Shown here: positions 54,542-64,000 of the stretch, piece by piece
Position numbering within the stretch: position 1 is the stretch's first letter
Layout: each line of letters begins with the position of its first letter
Assembly: GCA_963676635.1 (NCBI GenBank)
Contig: OY781105.1
Span: 3,100,001-3,164,000, forward strand
Source of the DNA: GCA-002708315 sp963676635
Lineage (GTDB): Bacteria; Bacteroidota; Bacteroidia; Bacteroidales; F082
DNA length: 64,000 bases
Direction: 5' to 3'
Translations under genes and position numbers: made by a program
Notes under the pieces: generated by a model
Seen by the model: only the letters and a program-made list of their open reading frames with translations
What the model was told of the DNA's origin: nothing
Database searches by the model: none

Positions 54542-54659
54542 TTACTTTCTCCACTTCAAAATTGATTGTGCTTCAAATATGGCGGTTTATTAATTTTAAA
54601 AATATTGATAGAAAAAAGGTTGTTTGAGGCTTATTTAAATTGTCAATCATTATAAAAAC

Positions 54660-57098
54660 ATGAAATTTATCCAATTCATTTCTTCCAAATCAAATCAGAT
54701 ATTTTGGCTACTATTTGTTATCAGCGTAGTGAGTTGTACAAAAAGTGAGCAGGAAACAAGAACGAGAGTGAATTTTAATGATGATTGGTATTTTGTATTG
54801 GACGATTCTTCTGTTTATTGTAATCCTGATTTTAACATTTCTGGCTGGAGAGCGCTTACTCTGCCTCACGACTGGAGTATAGAAGGTAAATTTGATGTTA
54901 ATAATCCTGCTGGTATTGGCGGAGGAGCCTTACCTGGTGGTATAGGATGGTACAGGAAATCTTTTTCTCTGTTACCTGAGGATTCGTTGAAGAGAATTTA
55001 TGTAACTTTCGATGGTGTATATCACAATAGTGAAGTATTTGTAAATGGTCATTTAATTGGGAAGCGTCCTAATGGATATATAGGATTCCAATATGATATT
55101 TCGGATTATCTTAATTATGGTGACAAGACAAATGTTATTGCTGTACGTGTTGATAATTCTGATCAGCCAAATTCAAGGTGGTATAGCGGGTCGGGTATTT
55201 ATCGTAATGTGTGGCTTGAGAAAAACAACCCCATTCATATAAGTTTATGGGGAACACACATAACAACCAGTAATATTACTAAAGAAAAAGCAGATGTAAT
55301 AATATCTACAATTATTAAAAACACAACAATAACTCAGGAAAAACTGATTGTAAAAACACAGATTCTGAATGACGATAACAAAGTTGTTGCAGAATCTGAA
55401 AATAACCTTCTGGCAAAGCCTCTTGATTCAACAAGTTTCAGGCAGGTTATAGAAGTAGATTACCCTAAATTATGGAGTATTGATAACCCATATTTGTACA
55501 AGGCAAAAAGCCTGGTATATCTTAATAATGAAATAATAGATAGCTATATAACTACTTTCGGAATCCGATATTTTAACTTTGACGTTAATGATGGATTTTC
55601 TCTTAATGGAGAAAATGTGAAAATTCGTGGGGTTTGTAATCATCATGATCTTGGTGCTCTTGGCGCTGCTGTTAATACCCGAGCTATTGAGCGTCAACTG
55701 GAAATTCTGAAAGATATGGGGTGTAATGCAATACGAACATCCCACAACCCTCCAGCACCTGAATTACTAAACCTTTGCGATAGCATGGGTTTTGTTGTTA
55801 TGAATGAAACCTTCGATATGTGGGCAAAAAAAAAGGTTGAATTTGATTATTCAGATGATTGGGATGAATGGCATGTGCAAGACTTAACGGATCATTTATT
55901 GCGTGATAGAAATCATCCAAGTGTTGTTATCTGGAGTATTGGGAATGAAATTCTTGAGCAATGGGATACTACAGGTACAGCAATTGCAACAGAACTTGCA
56001 GAGATTGTTCATCAGTATATGCCTGAAGTGTCTGTAACTTCAGCTTTGAATGATCCCGTACCATGGAATTTTATTGCTAAATCCGGTAAACTTGATCTTA
56101 TCGGATATAATTACCATCATGAAGCCTTTGATACTTTTCCTGAAACCTTTCCAGGGCAAAAGTTTATTGCTACAGAAACAACATCATCACTAAACTCAAG
56201 AGGTAAGTATGATATGCCAAGCGACAGCATCAGAATATGGCCAAAAAAATGGGACATACCATTTTATGATGGTAATGAAGGAAATACTTGTTCATCATAT
56301 GATAATTGTCGTGCTCCATGGGGTTCTACTCATGAAGATAGTTGGAGAGTTATAAGAGATAATGATTTTCTCTCAGGGCTTTTTATATGGACGGGCTTTG
56401 ACTATCTGGGTGAACCGACACCATATCAGTGGCCTTCAAGAAGTTCGTATTTTGGTATTGTTGATCTTGCTGGCTTTCCCAAAGACTCCTATTATATGTA
56501 TCAAAGTGAATGGGCTGATAAGCCTGTACTTCATATTTTCCCTCATTGGAACTGGAATTACGGTCAGAATATTGATATCTGGGCTTATACGAATTTTGAT
56601 GAAGTTGAACTTTTTATCAATGGAGTTTCGCAAGGAACAAAGTCAAAAGCTAAAGATGATTTGCATCTTAAATGGAATGTGGATTTCTCCCCTGGATATA
56701 TTAAAGCAATAGGGAAAAATGCTAATGGATCAACGATGGTTCAGGAGATTCATACTGCTGGGGAGCCCGCAAAAATATTACTCACTGCAGACAGGTCAGT
56801 CCTTAATTCAGATGGGAAAGACCTGTCTTTTATTACTGTTTCTATTCTCGATAAAGATGGTAATCTTGTGCCATTTGCTGATAACCTGGTGAATTTTGAA
56901 ATTAATGACCTTGTTACAATAGCTGGTGTTGATAATGGAAATCAGGTGTCTCATGAATCTTTTAAGGCTAATCATCGAAAGGCATTTAATGGGAAGTGCC
57001 TTCTTATCATCCAATCTAAAAATAATAAAGGTAAAGCTCTTATAAAAGCTACGTCAGAAGGTCTTGATCCTGGTTTGCTTGAGCTTACAATACAATAA
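54660..57098 (+). CDS. GH2 beta-galactosidase-family lipoprotein
   Basis: 812 aa with lipobox VVSC. Sugar-binding N domain (LPHDWSIEGKFD), Ig-like domain, GH2 barrel and C-terminal Ig/DUF4982-like domains. Acid/base E430 is in WSIGNEI and nucleophile E506 in IATETTSS; FDMWAKKK and RTSHNPP are typical of GH2 beta-galactosidases. It would cleave terminal beta-galactose, such as from xyloglucan side chains. It follows the lipoprotein gene after a hairpin. Confidence 0.88.
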   Translation: MKFIQFISSKSNQIFWLLFVISVVSCTKSEQETRTRVNFNDDWYFVLDDSSVYCNPDFNISGWRALTLPHDWSIEGKFDVNNPAGIGGGALPGGIGWYRKSFSLLPEDSLKRIYVTFDGVYHNSEVFVNGHLIGKRPNGYIGFQYDISDYLNYGDKTNVIAVRVDNSDQPNSRWYSGSGIYRNVWLEKNNPIHISLWGTHITTSNITKEKADVIISTIIKNTTITQEKLIVKTQILNDDNKVVAESENNLLAKPLDSTSFRQVIEVDYPKLWSIDNPYLYKAKSLVYLNNEIIDSYITTFGIRYFNFDVNDGFSLNGENVKIRGVCNHHDLGALGAAVNTRAIERQLEILKDMGCNAIRTSHNPPAPELLNLCDSMGFVVMNETFDMWAKKKVEFDYSDDWDEWHVQDLTDHLLRDRNHPSVVIWSIGNEILEQWDTTGTAIATELAEIVHQYMPEVSVTSALNDPVPWNFIAKSGKLDLIGYNYHHEAFDTFPETFPGQKFIATETTSSLNSRGKYDMPSDSIRIWPKKWDIPFYDGNEGNTCSSYDNCRAPWGSTHEDSWRVIRDNDFLSGLFIWTGFDYLGEPTPYQWPSRSSYFGIVDLAGFPKDSYYMYQSEWADKPVLHIFPHWNWNYGQNIDIWAYTNFDEVELFINGVSQGTKSKAKDDLHLKWNVDFSPGYIKAIGKNANGSTMVQEIHTAGEPAKILLTADRSVLNSDGKDLSFITVSILDKDGNLVPFADNLVNFEINDLVTIAGVDNGNQVSHESFKANHRKAFNGKCLLIIQSKNNKGKALIKATSEGLDPGLLELTIQ

Positions 57099-57135
57099 TT
57101 TTTTTTCATAATTGTTTGGTGAATTTAGTTAATAC

Positions 57136-57160
57136 AAGGGGTAGCAGATAGCTGCCCCTT
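57136..57160 (+). terminator. Intercistronic hairpin between the GH2 and GH95 genes
   Basis: AAGGGGTAGC / GCTGCCCCTT (one wobble) with loop AGATA, followed by ATTTAAG rather than a T run; attenuator or stabiliser. Confidence 0.6.
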
Positions 57161-57183
57161 ATTTAAGAGTTTTAAAGATAGAA

Positions 57184-59607
57184 ATGAAACAGATACTCAG
57201 AAATTATAATGTGCTTTTTTTAGTGATTCTTCCGGTTATTTTATTCGGACAGAACCCTGATAAAGGATTTTCAAGCTGGTTACCTGCACCAAATGATGAT
57301 GATGCATTGTTGATTGGAAACGGTGAAATGGGGGCTATGGTTTTTGGCTATCCCCATGATGAAACAATAATCATGAATCATTATGAACTTTATTTGCCTC
57401 TTTCTGAACCTGTATTGCCAATAAATCAGGCCGACAGGCTTGATGAAATCAAACAACTGATACTTAATGGCAAGGGTTATGATGCAGCGAAAATTCCTGT
57501 TGAAATGAGTATCGATGAAGGGTACAACGGACAGGTGTGGAGCAACCCTTATATTCCTGCATTTGATATAAAGATTAGTACTAGTCCGGGTAATGTTAGG
57601 GATTATAGTAGATCATTGAACTTTGAAAATGGAGAAGCTGTTATTAGCTGGAAGCAGGATGAAAAACAATTTCTGAGGAAACAATTTATGTCCAGAGCAG
57701 ATAGTTGTCTGGTAATTTTTTTAACGGCTGATACTTTATTTGATGCTACAATCTCTTTTTCAGGAAGGCCTGTTGCATGGAATGAATGGGGATATATAAA
57801 TGATAATTTTAAGAATACTCAGAATAATATATATAAAGGAGACCTTCTTTACCATACTGAATTCGTTCATCAGTGGGATGGTAGTCTGGCAGGTTTTGAT
57901 GGCATTGGAAAGATGCTTGCTTGTAATGGTAAAGTAACTGACAATAATAATTCCATTACTGTTAGTGACGCATCTTATGTTCTGTTTACTGTCAGGATAG
58001 AGACTTATCATAAAAATGAGACTCCTCCACGGGATAGAATAATTTCGGAACTGGATATATTATATAAGGAGTATAACCGTCTTCTGGATTCCCATAGTAA
58101 AATACATGAGGAAGTGTTTAACAGGGTTGATTTTGCTCTTTATGGCAACAGTAAAGGCCATCTCGATTCAGAGACAATGAATCAGAAGGCAAAAGATTCG
58201 GTAACACCAGAAACAATAGTTAACAAATTCTATGCATCGAGATATAATATCTATAGTGCAACCGGAAAAACTCCTCCTAATCTTCAAGGCATATGGGGAA
58301 GCTCATATCAACCACCATGGTCATCCGACTATACTCACGATGGGAATCTGCCAACGGCTGTTTCTTCTTTTATGTGTAGTGATATGCCTGAGTTAATGAT
58401 GTCGTATTTTGATTATCATGATGAACGTATTGATGATTATCGTGAGAATGCTGAAAAGCTCTACGGCTGTCGGGGTATTCAAGTGCCTTCACACAGCAGT
58501 ACTCAAGGTTATAATGTTCACTTTGATTCAATATGGTGTCTGACTTTCTGGAATGGTGGTGCTGCATGGGCTTCTCATTTCTATTATGATTATTGGCTGT
58601 ATACCAAAGATTCTGCTTTCCTTATTGATAGAGCGTATCCTTTTATGAAAGAAGCAGCCTTATTCTATGAAGACTTTCTTACAACAGGAAGCGATGGTAA
58701 GTTTGTGTTTAATCCTTCTTATTCTCCGGAAAATCATCCTTTAAATCATAAATCTCAGGCAACAGTTAATGCTACAATGGATATAATGCTTGCCAGAGAA
58801 CTCTTCACAAATTTGATAAAGGCTGGTAAAACTATTGGCGAAAGCAAAAAGACTTTAGAATCCTGGGAACAAATTATAAAGAAACTTCCTGATGTGGAAG
58901 TTAACTCTGATGGTTATGTACGTGAATGGATTTGGCCCGGATACGAGGAAAATTATAATCACAGGCATGTTTCTCAGCTTTATAGTTATTATGATCCAAC
59001 AGATTTTAGCTTTTTAAATGACCCGAAGCTGGTTGAAGGTATTAAAAATGTTGTAAACCAAAAGATGGAGATGCGAAGGAATGAAGGCGGTGGAATAATG
59101 GTTTTTGGATTAGTACAGCTGGCATGGATTGCTGCTAATATTGGGGATGAACAACTTACTGAAGAAATTCTGAATATGCTTTCTTCAGCATATTGGTCTG
59201 ATTCGCAGGCAACATATCATGATCCGGATGGACTTTTTAATATGGACTTAAGTGGTGGCTATCAGGCAGCTGTTATTAAAACTCTGATAAATTCTGATGA
59301 GGAGACTTTATATTTGATGCCCGCAAAACCTAAATCATGGAATAGTGGTCATATTGATGGAGTTAAAACAAGAAATCAGCTTTCAATTAATGAATTAGTA
59401 TGGGATAGTATAGGAATGAAGGTTACTGTTACTTCGCCTGTTGAGCAGAAGATAAATATCAGTTATCCGGATTGCTATTATAATCCTCAGATAGTGGAGA
59501 ATAATAGTACCAGAACTGTAATTAAAGTAAAAGATTCTGAAGGGTTTGCTGTGAAGCTTATGCCTGATCAGGAAATTAGTATTCTTTTTAAAAAAAATAG
59601 TCAATGA
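57184..59607 (+). CDS. GH95 alpha-L-fucosidase/L-galactosidase-family protein
   Basis: 807 aa with signal peptide ending LFGQN. N-terminal beta-sandwich with LLIGNGEMGAMVFG and ending near RVDFALYG, then the (alpha/alpha)6 barrel (PPNLQGIWGSSYQPPWSSDY, then GRGIQVPSH-like, WNGGAAWASHFYYDYWLYT, FNPSYSPEN). Family GH95 inverts alpha-1,2-L-fucose or L-galactose. The usual NIN element after SDY appears here as DGN (THDGNLPT), an active-site difference. The stop overlaps the GH97 start as ATGA. Confidence 0.85.
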   Translation: MKQILRNYNVLFLVILPVILFGQNPDKGFSSWLPAPNDDDALLIGNGEMGAMVFGYPHDETIIMNHYELYLPLSEPVLPINQADRLDEIKQLILNGKGYDAAKIPVEMSIDEGYNGQVWSNPYIPAFDIKISTSPGNVRDYSRSLNFENGEAVISWKQDEKQFLRKQFMSRADSCLVIFLTADTLFDATISFSGRPVAWNEWGYINDNFKNTQNNIYKGDLLYHTEFVHQWDGSLAGFDGIGKMLACNGKVTDNNNSITVSDASYVLFTVRIETYHKNETPPRDRIISELDILYKEYNRLLDSHSKIHEEVFNRVDFALYGNSKGHLDSETMNQKAKDSVTPETIVNKFYASRYNIYSATGKTPPNLQGIWGSSYQPPWSSDYTHDGNLPTAVSSFMCSDMPELMMSYFDYHDERIDDYRENAEKLYGCRGIQVPSHSSTQGYNVHFDSIWCLTFWNGGAAWASHFYYDYWLYTKDSAFLIDRAYPFMKEAALFYEDFLTTGSDGKFVFNPSYSPENHPLNHKSQATVNATMDIMLARELFTNLIKAGKTIGESKKTLESWEQIIKKLPDVEVNSDGYVREWIWPGYEENYNHRHVSQLYSYYDPTDFSFLNDPKLVEGIKNVVNQKMEMRRNEGGGIMVFGLVQLAWIAANIGDEQLTEEILNMLSSAYWSDSQATYHDPDGLFNMDLSGGYQAAVIKTLINSDEETLYLMPAKPKSWNSGHIDGVKTRNQLSINELVWDSIGMKVTVTSPVEQKINISYPDCYYNPQIVENNSTRTVIKVKDSEGFAVKLMPDQEISILFKKNSQ

Positions 59608-61592
59608 AAATAATAACAAGTGTCATATTATTTGTAGTAATATCGTTATCGTGCTTTAACTGTTCTGTACAGGAAAAGTCGCAAATATCTTCTCCTGATG
59701 GTGATATTGTTATGGAGTTCTGGCTGGAAAAGGGAAGTCCATTCTATTCTGCCAGTTATAAAGATAAAGAAATTGTATCTCCTTCGGCATTGGGAATAGT
59801 GCTTGAAAACAATGATACTATCTCTGCTAAACTTAATGTTATTGATACTAAATGTGAAAGTGTTGACGAAACCTGGGAACAGGTGTGGGGTCAGCAACAT
59901 GTAGTTAGAAATAACTATAATGGGGAAAAGTTTACTCTTGCAAAAAAGGAGGGTAGCAATAGAATTATCGAAATTGAATTCAGAGTCTTTAATGATGGAA
60001 TAGGGTTCAGATATTCTATACCTGAACAGGAGAATATGGATACTATCATTATAATTGATGAGCTTACTGAATTTGCTATGGTTGATAATCACCAGGCATG
60101 GTGGATACCTGCCTTGAAGGATAACAGATATGAATATTTGTATAATTGTGATCCTGTCAGTGACCTTGATACTGTTCATACTCCACTTACCATGGAGGCT
60201 GCTGACGGCAAGGTTATCAGTATTCATGAGGCTGCTCTTATTGATTATGCAGGTATGACATTGGCTAATACTGGCAACAATGTTCTGAAATGTTATCTGG
60301 CACCTCTTAGCAATGGTAACAAAGTTGAAGCTGATTCACCATTAAAAACACCATGGCGCACTATTCAGGTTGCTGACTCAGCTGCTGACCTGATAACATC
60401 AACGATGATACTTAACCTTAATGAACCTAATAAGATTGAGAATACATCATGGATTACACCCATGAAATATCTTGGTATCTGGTGGGGTATGCATATTGGT
60501 AAATATAGTTTCTGGGAAAGTAATAATCATGGTGCCTCAACTACAAACTCAAAGGAATATATTGATTATTGTGGTGATCTGGGAATTGATAACCTTCTTA
60601 TTGAAGGCTGGAATATCGGATGGACTCCCCAGTGGTATGAAAACAGAATGCATGTCTTTAGCTTTACTGAAGGAACATCAGATTTTGATTTTGATGAGGT
60701 AACGGATTATGCAGATAAAAAAGGTGTTAATGTTATTGGATACCATGAAACTGGTTCAAACATTATTAATTATATCTCACAGATTGACTCAGGCATGACG
60801 ATGTATCATGATGCCGGAATGAATTCTGTTAAGATTGGTCAGGTTGGTTCGAAGCTTAATATGGAAGAATGGCATTACAGCCAGTTCGGTGTTAATTACT
60901 ACCAGTTTGTTTTGGATAAAGCAGCAGACTATCAGCTTACGGTTAACTTCCATGAGCCTGTTAAACCTACAGGGCTTAGTCGTACTTATCCTCATCTGAT
61001 GGCTGGTGAAGGAGCCCGTGGTCAGGAATATAATGCTTGGAGTGAAGGAAATCCTCCTGAGCATACTGTAATTATTCCTTTTACTCGTCTTCTTGGCGGA
61101 CCAATGGACTTTACGCCGGGGATATTTGATATTACTTCAACAAGGGTTCATACAACAATTGCTAAACAGCTGGCTCTTTATCTGACTATATACTCACCAA
61201 TTCAGATGCTCGCTGATTTACCTGAAAATTATATTGGCAACCCGGCTTTTAAATTCTTGCAGGATGTACCGGTAGATTGGGATACTACTTATGTGGTAAA
61301 TGCTAAAATCGGTGACTACTATACTGTAGCTAGAAAAGATATTGATTCCGACGACTGGTACCTGGGAAGTATTACTGATGAGAATGACAGGTCGTTTACC
61401 ATTGATCTTGACTTTCTGGATAATGGCAAAGAATACGAAGCTCAGATTTATTCTGATGGTAAAGATGCTGAGTATGATAAGAATCCTGAATCAATTGATA
61501 TTATTACAAAGACGGTTAGTAATAACTCTCAGCTTACTCTTAATCTTGCAAAAGGAGGAGGGCAGGCTATAAGGTTCATGGCATTAAACTAA
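59604..61592 (+). CDS. GH97 alpha-glycosidase lipoprotein
   Basis: 662 aa with lipobox-like SCFNC. N-terminal beta-super-sandwich (EKSQISSPDGDIVMEF...), GH97 barrel with GIWWGMHIGKYSFWE, LLIEGWNIGW, and HEPVKPTGLSRTYPHLMAGEGARGQ (split motif), then EYNAW. Family GH97 contains inverting alpha-glucosidases (SusB) and retaining alpha-galactosidases; the HEPVKPTG segment with a glutamate resembles the inverting type. It is translationally coupled to GH95. Role in removing an alpha-linked terminal sugar is inferred. Confidence 0.88.
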   Translation: MKIITSVILFVVISLSCFNCSVQEKSQISSPDGDIVMEFWLEKGSPFYSASYKDKEIVSPSALGIVLENNDTISAKLNVIDTKCESVDETWEQVWGQQHVVRNNYNGEKFTLAKKEGSNRIIEIEFRVFNDGIGFRYSIPEQENMDTIIIIDELTEFAMVDNHQAWWIPALKDNRYEYLYNCDPVSDLDTVHTPLTMEAADGKVISIHEAALIDYAGMTLANTGNNVLKCYLAPLSNGNKVEADSPLKTPWRTIQVADSAADLITSTMILNLNEPNKIENTSWITPMKYLGIWWGMHIGKYSFWESNNHGASTTNSKEYIDYCGDLGIDNLLIEGWNIGWTPQWYENRMHVFSFTEGTSDFDFDEVTDYADKKGVNVIGYHETGSNIINYISQIDSGMTMYHDAGMNSVKIGQVGSKLNMEEWHYSQFGVNYYQFVLDKAADYQLTVNFHEPVKPTGLSRTYPHLMAGEGARGQEYNAWSEGNPPEHTVIIPFTRLLGGPMDFTPGIFDITSTRVHTTIAKQLALYLTIYSPIQMLADLPENYIGNPAFKFLQDVPVDWDTTYVVNAKIGDYYTVARKDIDSDDWYLGSITDENDRSFTIDLDFLDNGKEYEAQIYSDGKDAEYDKNPESIDIITKTVSNNSQLTLNLAKGGGQAIRFMALN

Positions 61593-61621
61593 TTTGAATT
61601 TAATAAATAAAATATAATAAT

Positions 61622-64000
61622 ATGAAATACGGTGTAATAAATAAGATCATTGTCGGAATGGCAATACTTCTTTGCATTCCTGCAGTTAATGCTCAAATCC
61701 AAAATTTTGGATTGCAAAATGAGCCTATTGACATTAGTTCTGATTTCAGTAGTTTTAAAAACACATATTATCTGGCTGATAGTCTGGTGAGTTTTAATCC
61801 TGAAACTGGCGAAGGAGTGTTAAAATACAAACGTTATGAGTATGCAACACGTATGGCTTTTGATAATATGTTGGGTAAACTTGTTGCTGTAAGAGCCAAC
61901 GAATTTCCTGAATATGAATATGAGGCTTCTCCGGAATTATCTTTCAGACTGGATTTCTCTGCCCCTGGTACAATCAGGATACGTGCAAAATCAGGATTTG
62001 TCGTTAATAATGATCAAAGTTCCATTATGTTAGTAGATGGATATGCACCTGTTGACGATACTTCCTGGAAATATAAAAAGACTGATAAGGGTTATACTTA
62101 TACTTCTGAATATGGAAAAGTAGTGATAGAGACTTATCCATGGCATGTTAGAATCTACAATGCTGAAGGTGATCTGTTAACTTCAACAATCCATATGAAT
62201 GATGTTGAGATAAGCACCTATACTCCGGTTCTTCCTTTCTCATATGTTCGCAGAGCTTCTGATTATTCAAGAAGTTTCTCGGCAGCATTTACGCTGTCTC
62301 CGGATGAAAAGATTTTTGGTATGGGTGAATCATACCAGTCGTTTAACAAACGCGGATCGAAAGTCGTTCTGTGGGTTGACGATGCTAACGGTATCCAGAA
62401 TGAGAGCCAGTATAAACCAATTCCTTTTTATATGAGTAGCAGGGGTTATGGTGTGTTTATGCATACATCATCACCTATTACATGCGATTTTGGTAAATAC
62501 TTCAGCGGTGCTAATTCAATGATGATTGGCGATGAAGAGCTTGATCTCTTTGTATTCCTGGGCACTCCTAAGCAGATACTTGATGCTTATACTGATCTGA
62601 CAGGAAAGGCTGCAATGCCACCGCTTTGGTCTTTTGGGTTCTGGATGAGCAGAATTACTTATTTCTCACAGGAGCAGGGTCTCGCTGTTGCTGATAAGCT
62701 TAGAGTTAATCGTATTCCTGCCGATGTGCTGCATTTCGATACAGGTTGGTTTGAAACCGACTGGCGTTGCGATTATAAGTTTTCTGAGTCGCGTTTCGAT
62801 GATCCTGAAAAGATGATTAAAAAGCTTAATAAGATGGGTATTAAAACTTGTCTCTGGCAGTTACCTTATTTTGTTCCTAAAAATAAATTATTCAGTGAGA
62901 TAATAGAAAAAGGGTTATTTGTTAAGAATGCAAAGGGTAATCTTCCTTATGAGGATGCTGTTCTTGACTTTTCTAATCCTGAAACTGTTACATGGTATCA
63001 GGATAAGATTAAGGGACTTCTTGATATGGGTGTGGCTGTTATTAAAGTCGATTTTGGTGAAGCTGCTCCTGCTAATGGTATATATGCCTCAGGACGTACA
63101 GGATTTTATGAGCATAACCTCTATCCGTTACGTTATAATAAGGCTGTTGCTGATATTACAAAAGAAGTAACAGGTAATACTATTATATGGGCCAGAAGTA
63201 CATGGGCTGGTAGTCAGCGTTTTCCTTTACATTGGGGTGGTGATCCTGCCAATACTGATCAGGCTATGTCTTCAGCGTTACGTGGTGGCTTGTCGATCGG
63301 ACTTTCAGGATTTTCTTTCTGGAGTCATGATATTGGTGGCTTTGTACTTAAAACTCCTGAAGAGATTTACAAGAGATGGACTCCATTTGGTATGTTAACA
63401 TCTCATGTGAGAAGTCATGGTGCTCCTCCTACTGAACCTTGGGAGTACAGCGAAGAATTTCTTAATGGTTTCCGTAAAGCTGATGAAATGAGATATAAAC
63501 TGATGCCATACATTTATGCACAGGCAAAAGTATGTACTGAGCACGGATGGCCTATGATGAGGGCACTATTTGTGGAATATCCTGATGATGCTGGCTCATG
63601 GCTTATTGATAATGAGTATTTGTTTGGTTCTGATATGCTTGTTGCTCCTTTGTTTGAATCTACAGAAAGAAGAGATGTTTATCTTCCTGCTGGTACTTGG
63701 ATTGACTACCAGACTGGTATTTCATATGAAGGTGGGTGGCACAATATTAAAGCTGGTGAAATACCAATTGTAGTGCTTGTAAAAGAAGGCGCTGTTATTC
63801 CTCATGCTGATCTTGCTCAATCAACAAAATTCATCGATTGGTCGAAAATAACATTGAAAGTATATGGTAATGCCAAAGAAGCTTCTGGTGTTATGTATCT
63901 CCCTGATGGGGAAAAAACTGAGACTTTAAAAATTGTAGATAATAAACTTGTTTCTGATCCATATAATGGTAAAATAAGTTGGAATATAATTTCATTAAAT
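61622..64000 (+). CDS. GH31 alpha-xylosidase, partial (3' end beyond window)
   Basis: 793 codons open to the window end. Signal peptide ends PAVNAQ. GH31 N domain, barrel with nucleophile D477 in IKVDFGEAAP and acid D570 in FWSHDIGGF, followed by the start of the C-terminal domains. KVDFGE and LHFDTGWFETDW closely resemble the YicI-type alpha-xylosidase group rather than alpha-glucosidases (WxDMNE). It would remove non-reducing alpha-xylose from xyloglucan oligosaccharides, supplying the adjacent xyl genes. It begins 29 bp after GH97. Confidence 0.92.
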   Translation, partial: MKYGVINKIIVGMAILLCIPAVNAQIQNFGLQNEPIDISSDFSSFKNTYYLADSLVSFNPETGEGVLKYKRYEYATRMAFDNMLGKLVAVRANEFPEYEYEASPELSFRLDFSAPGTIRIRAKSGFVVNNDQSSIMLVDGYAPVDDTSWKYKKTDKGYTYTSEYGKVVIETYPWHVRIYNAEGDLLTSTIHMNDVEISTYTPVLPFSYVRRASDYSRSFSAAFTLSPDEKIFGMGESYQSFNKRGSKVVLWVDDANGIQNESQYKPIPFYMSSRGYGVFMHTSSPITCDFGKYFSGANSMMIGDEELDLFVFLGTPKQILDAYTDLTGKAAMPPLWSFGFWMSRITYFSQEQGLAVADKLRVNRIPADVLHFDTGWFETDWRCDYKFSESRFDDPEKMIKKLNKMGIKTCLWQLPYFVPKNKLFSEIIEKGLFVKNAKGNLPYEDAVLDFSNPETVTWYQDKIKGLLDMGVAVIKVDFGEAAPANGIYASGRTGFYEHNLYPLRYNKAVADITKEVTGNTIIWARSTWAGSQRFPLHWGGDPANTDQAMSSALRGGLSIGLSGFSFWSHDIGGFVLKTPEEIYKRWTPFGMLTSHVRSHGAPPTEPWEYSEEFLNGFRKADEMRYKLMPYIYAQAKVCTEHGWPMMRALFVEYPDDAGSWLIDNEYLFGSDMLVAPLFESTERRDVYLPAGTWIDYQTGISYEGGWHNIKAGEIPIVVLVKEGAVIPHADLAQSTKFIDWSKITLKVYGNAKEASGVMYLPDGEKTETLKIVDNKLVSDPYNGKISWNIISLN

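Overview
The window looks like a chromosomal stretch of an AT-rich, probably marine or sediment-dwelling member of the Bacteroidota, most likely Bacteroidales/Marinilabiliales. This rests on SusC/SusD pairs, type IX secretion (T9SS) sorting domains, a PorP/SprF protein, TAnnTTTG-type -7 promoter boxes, weak ribosome binding sites and an EF-G2-type translation factor. No plasmid, phage or insertion-sequence genes were seen.

Layout. 1-1382: a partial exported BNR/sortilin-like repeat protein. 1520-6460: acyl-CoA genes (3-hydroxyacyl-CoA dehydrogenase, SCP2-type thiolase) converging on a glutamine-synthetase-family gene that overlaps an HMG-CoA-lyase-like gene. 6641-6714: tRNA-Asn. 6974-12786: a T9SS cargo operon (type B cargo, PorP/SprF, very large type A cargo). 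12813-16142: a PfkB sugar/nucleoside kinase and an EF-G2 paralog lacking the canonical catalytic histidine. 16444-21058: a Fur-family-controlled metal operon (Fur/Zur, small His/Cys protein, TonB receptor, two DUF4625-like lipoproteins). 21201-24800: a three-subunit biotin-dependent acyl-CoA carboxylase. 24963-30040: a hybrid histidine kinase, a CPBP protease and an RprXY-like two-component pair. 30334-39360: alpha-glucan and mannoside enzymes (GH13, GH31, cytosolic GH13, GH2 beta-mannosidase). 39493-41328: a T9SS cargo with an Omp28/thioredoxin-like CPYC domain. 41717-46986: an AraC regulator plus xylE-xylA-xylB. 47158-64000: an SGNH esterase followed by a polysaccharide utilization locus (SusC, SusD, surface lipoprotein, GH2, GH95, GH97, GH31 alpha-xylosidase). 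The enzyme set fits a fucosylated or galactosylated xylosyl-glucan such as xyloglucan, with released xylose fed to the adjacent xyl genes.

The most striking unexplained structure is non-coding. Three intergenic arrays (16247-16434, 27702-27889, 41459-41690) share one architecture. Each has four 12-bp palindromes of consensus TSATRCGYATSA in the centre, flanked by outward-pointing arm boxes related to CACAAGTGAAAAT, inverted left versus right. Every element sits on an exact 22-bp lattice. All three arrays end close to the 3' end of a minus-strand gene. I know of no described element with this architecture; it looks like a dispersed, helically phased protein-binding array. A second non-coding candidate is a roughly 100-nt small RNA at 30151-30252 with a good promoter and an intrinsic terminator.
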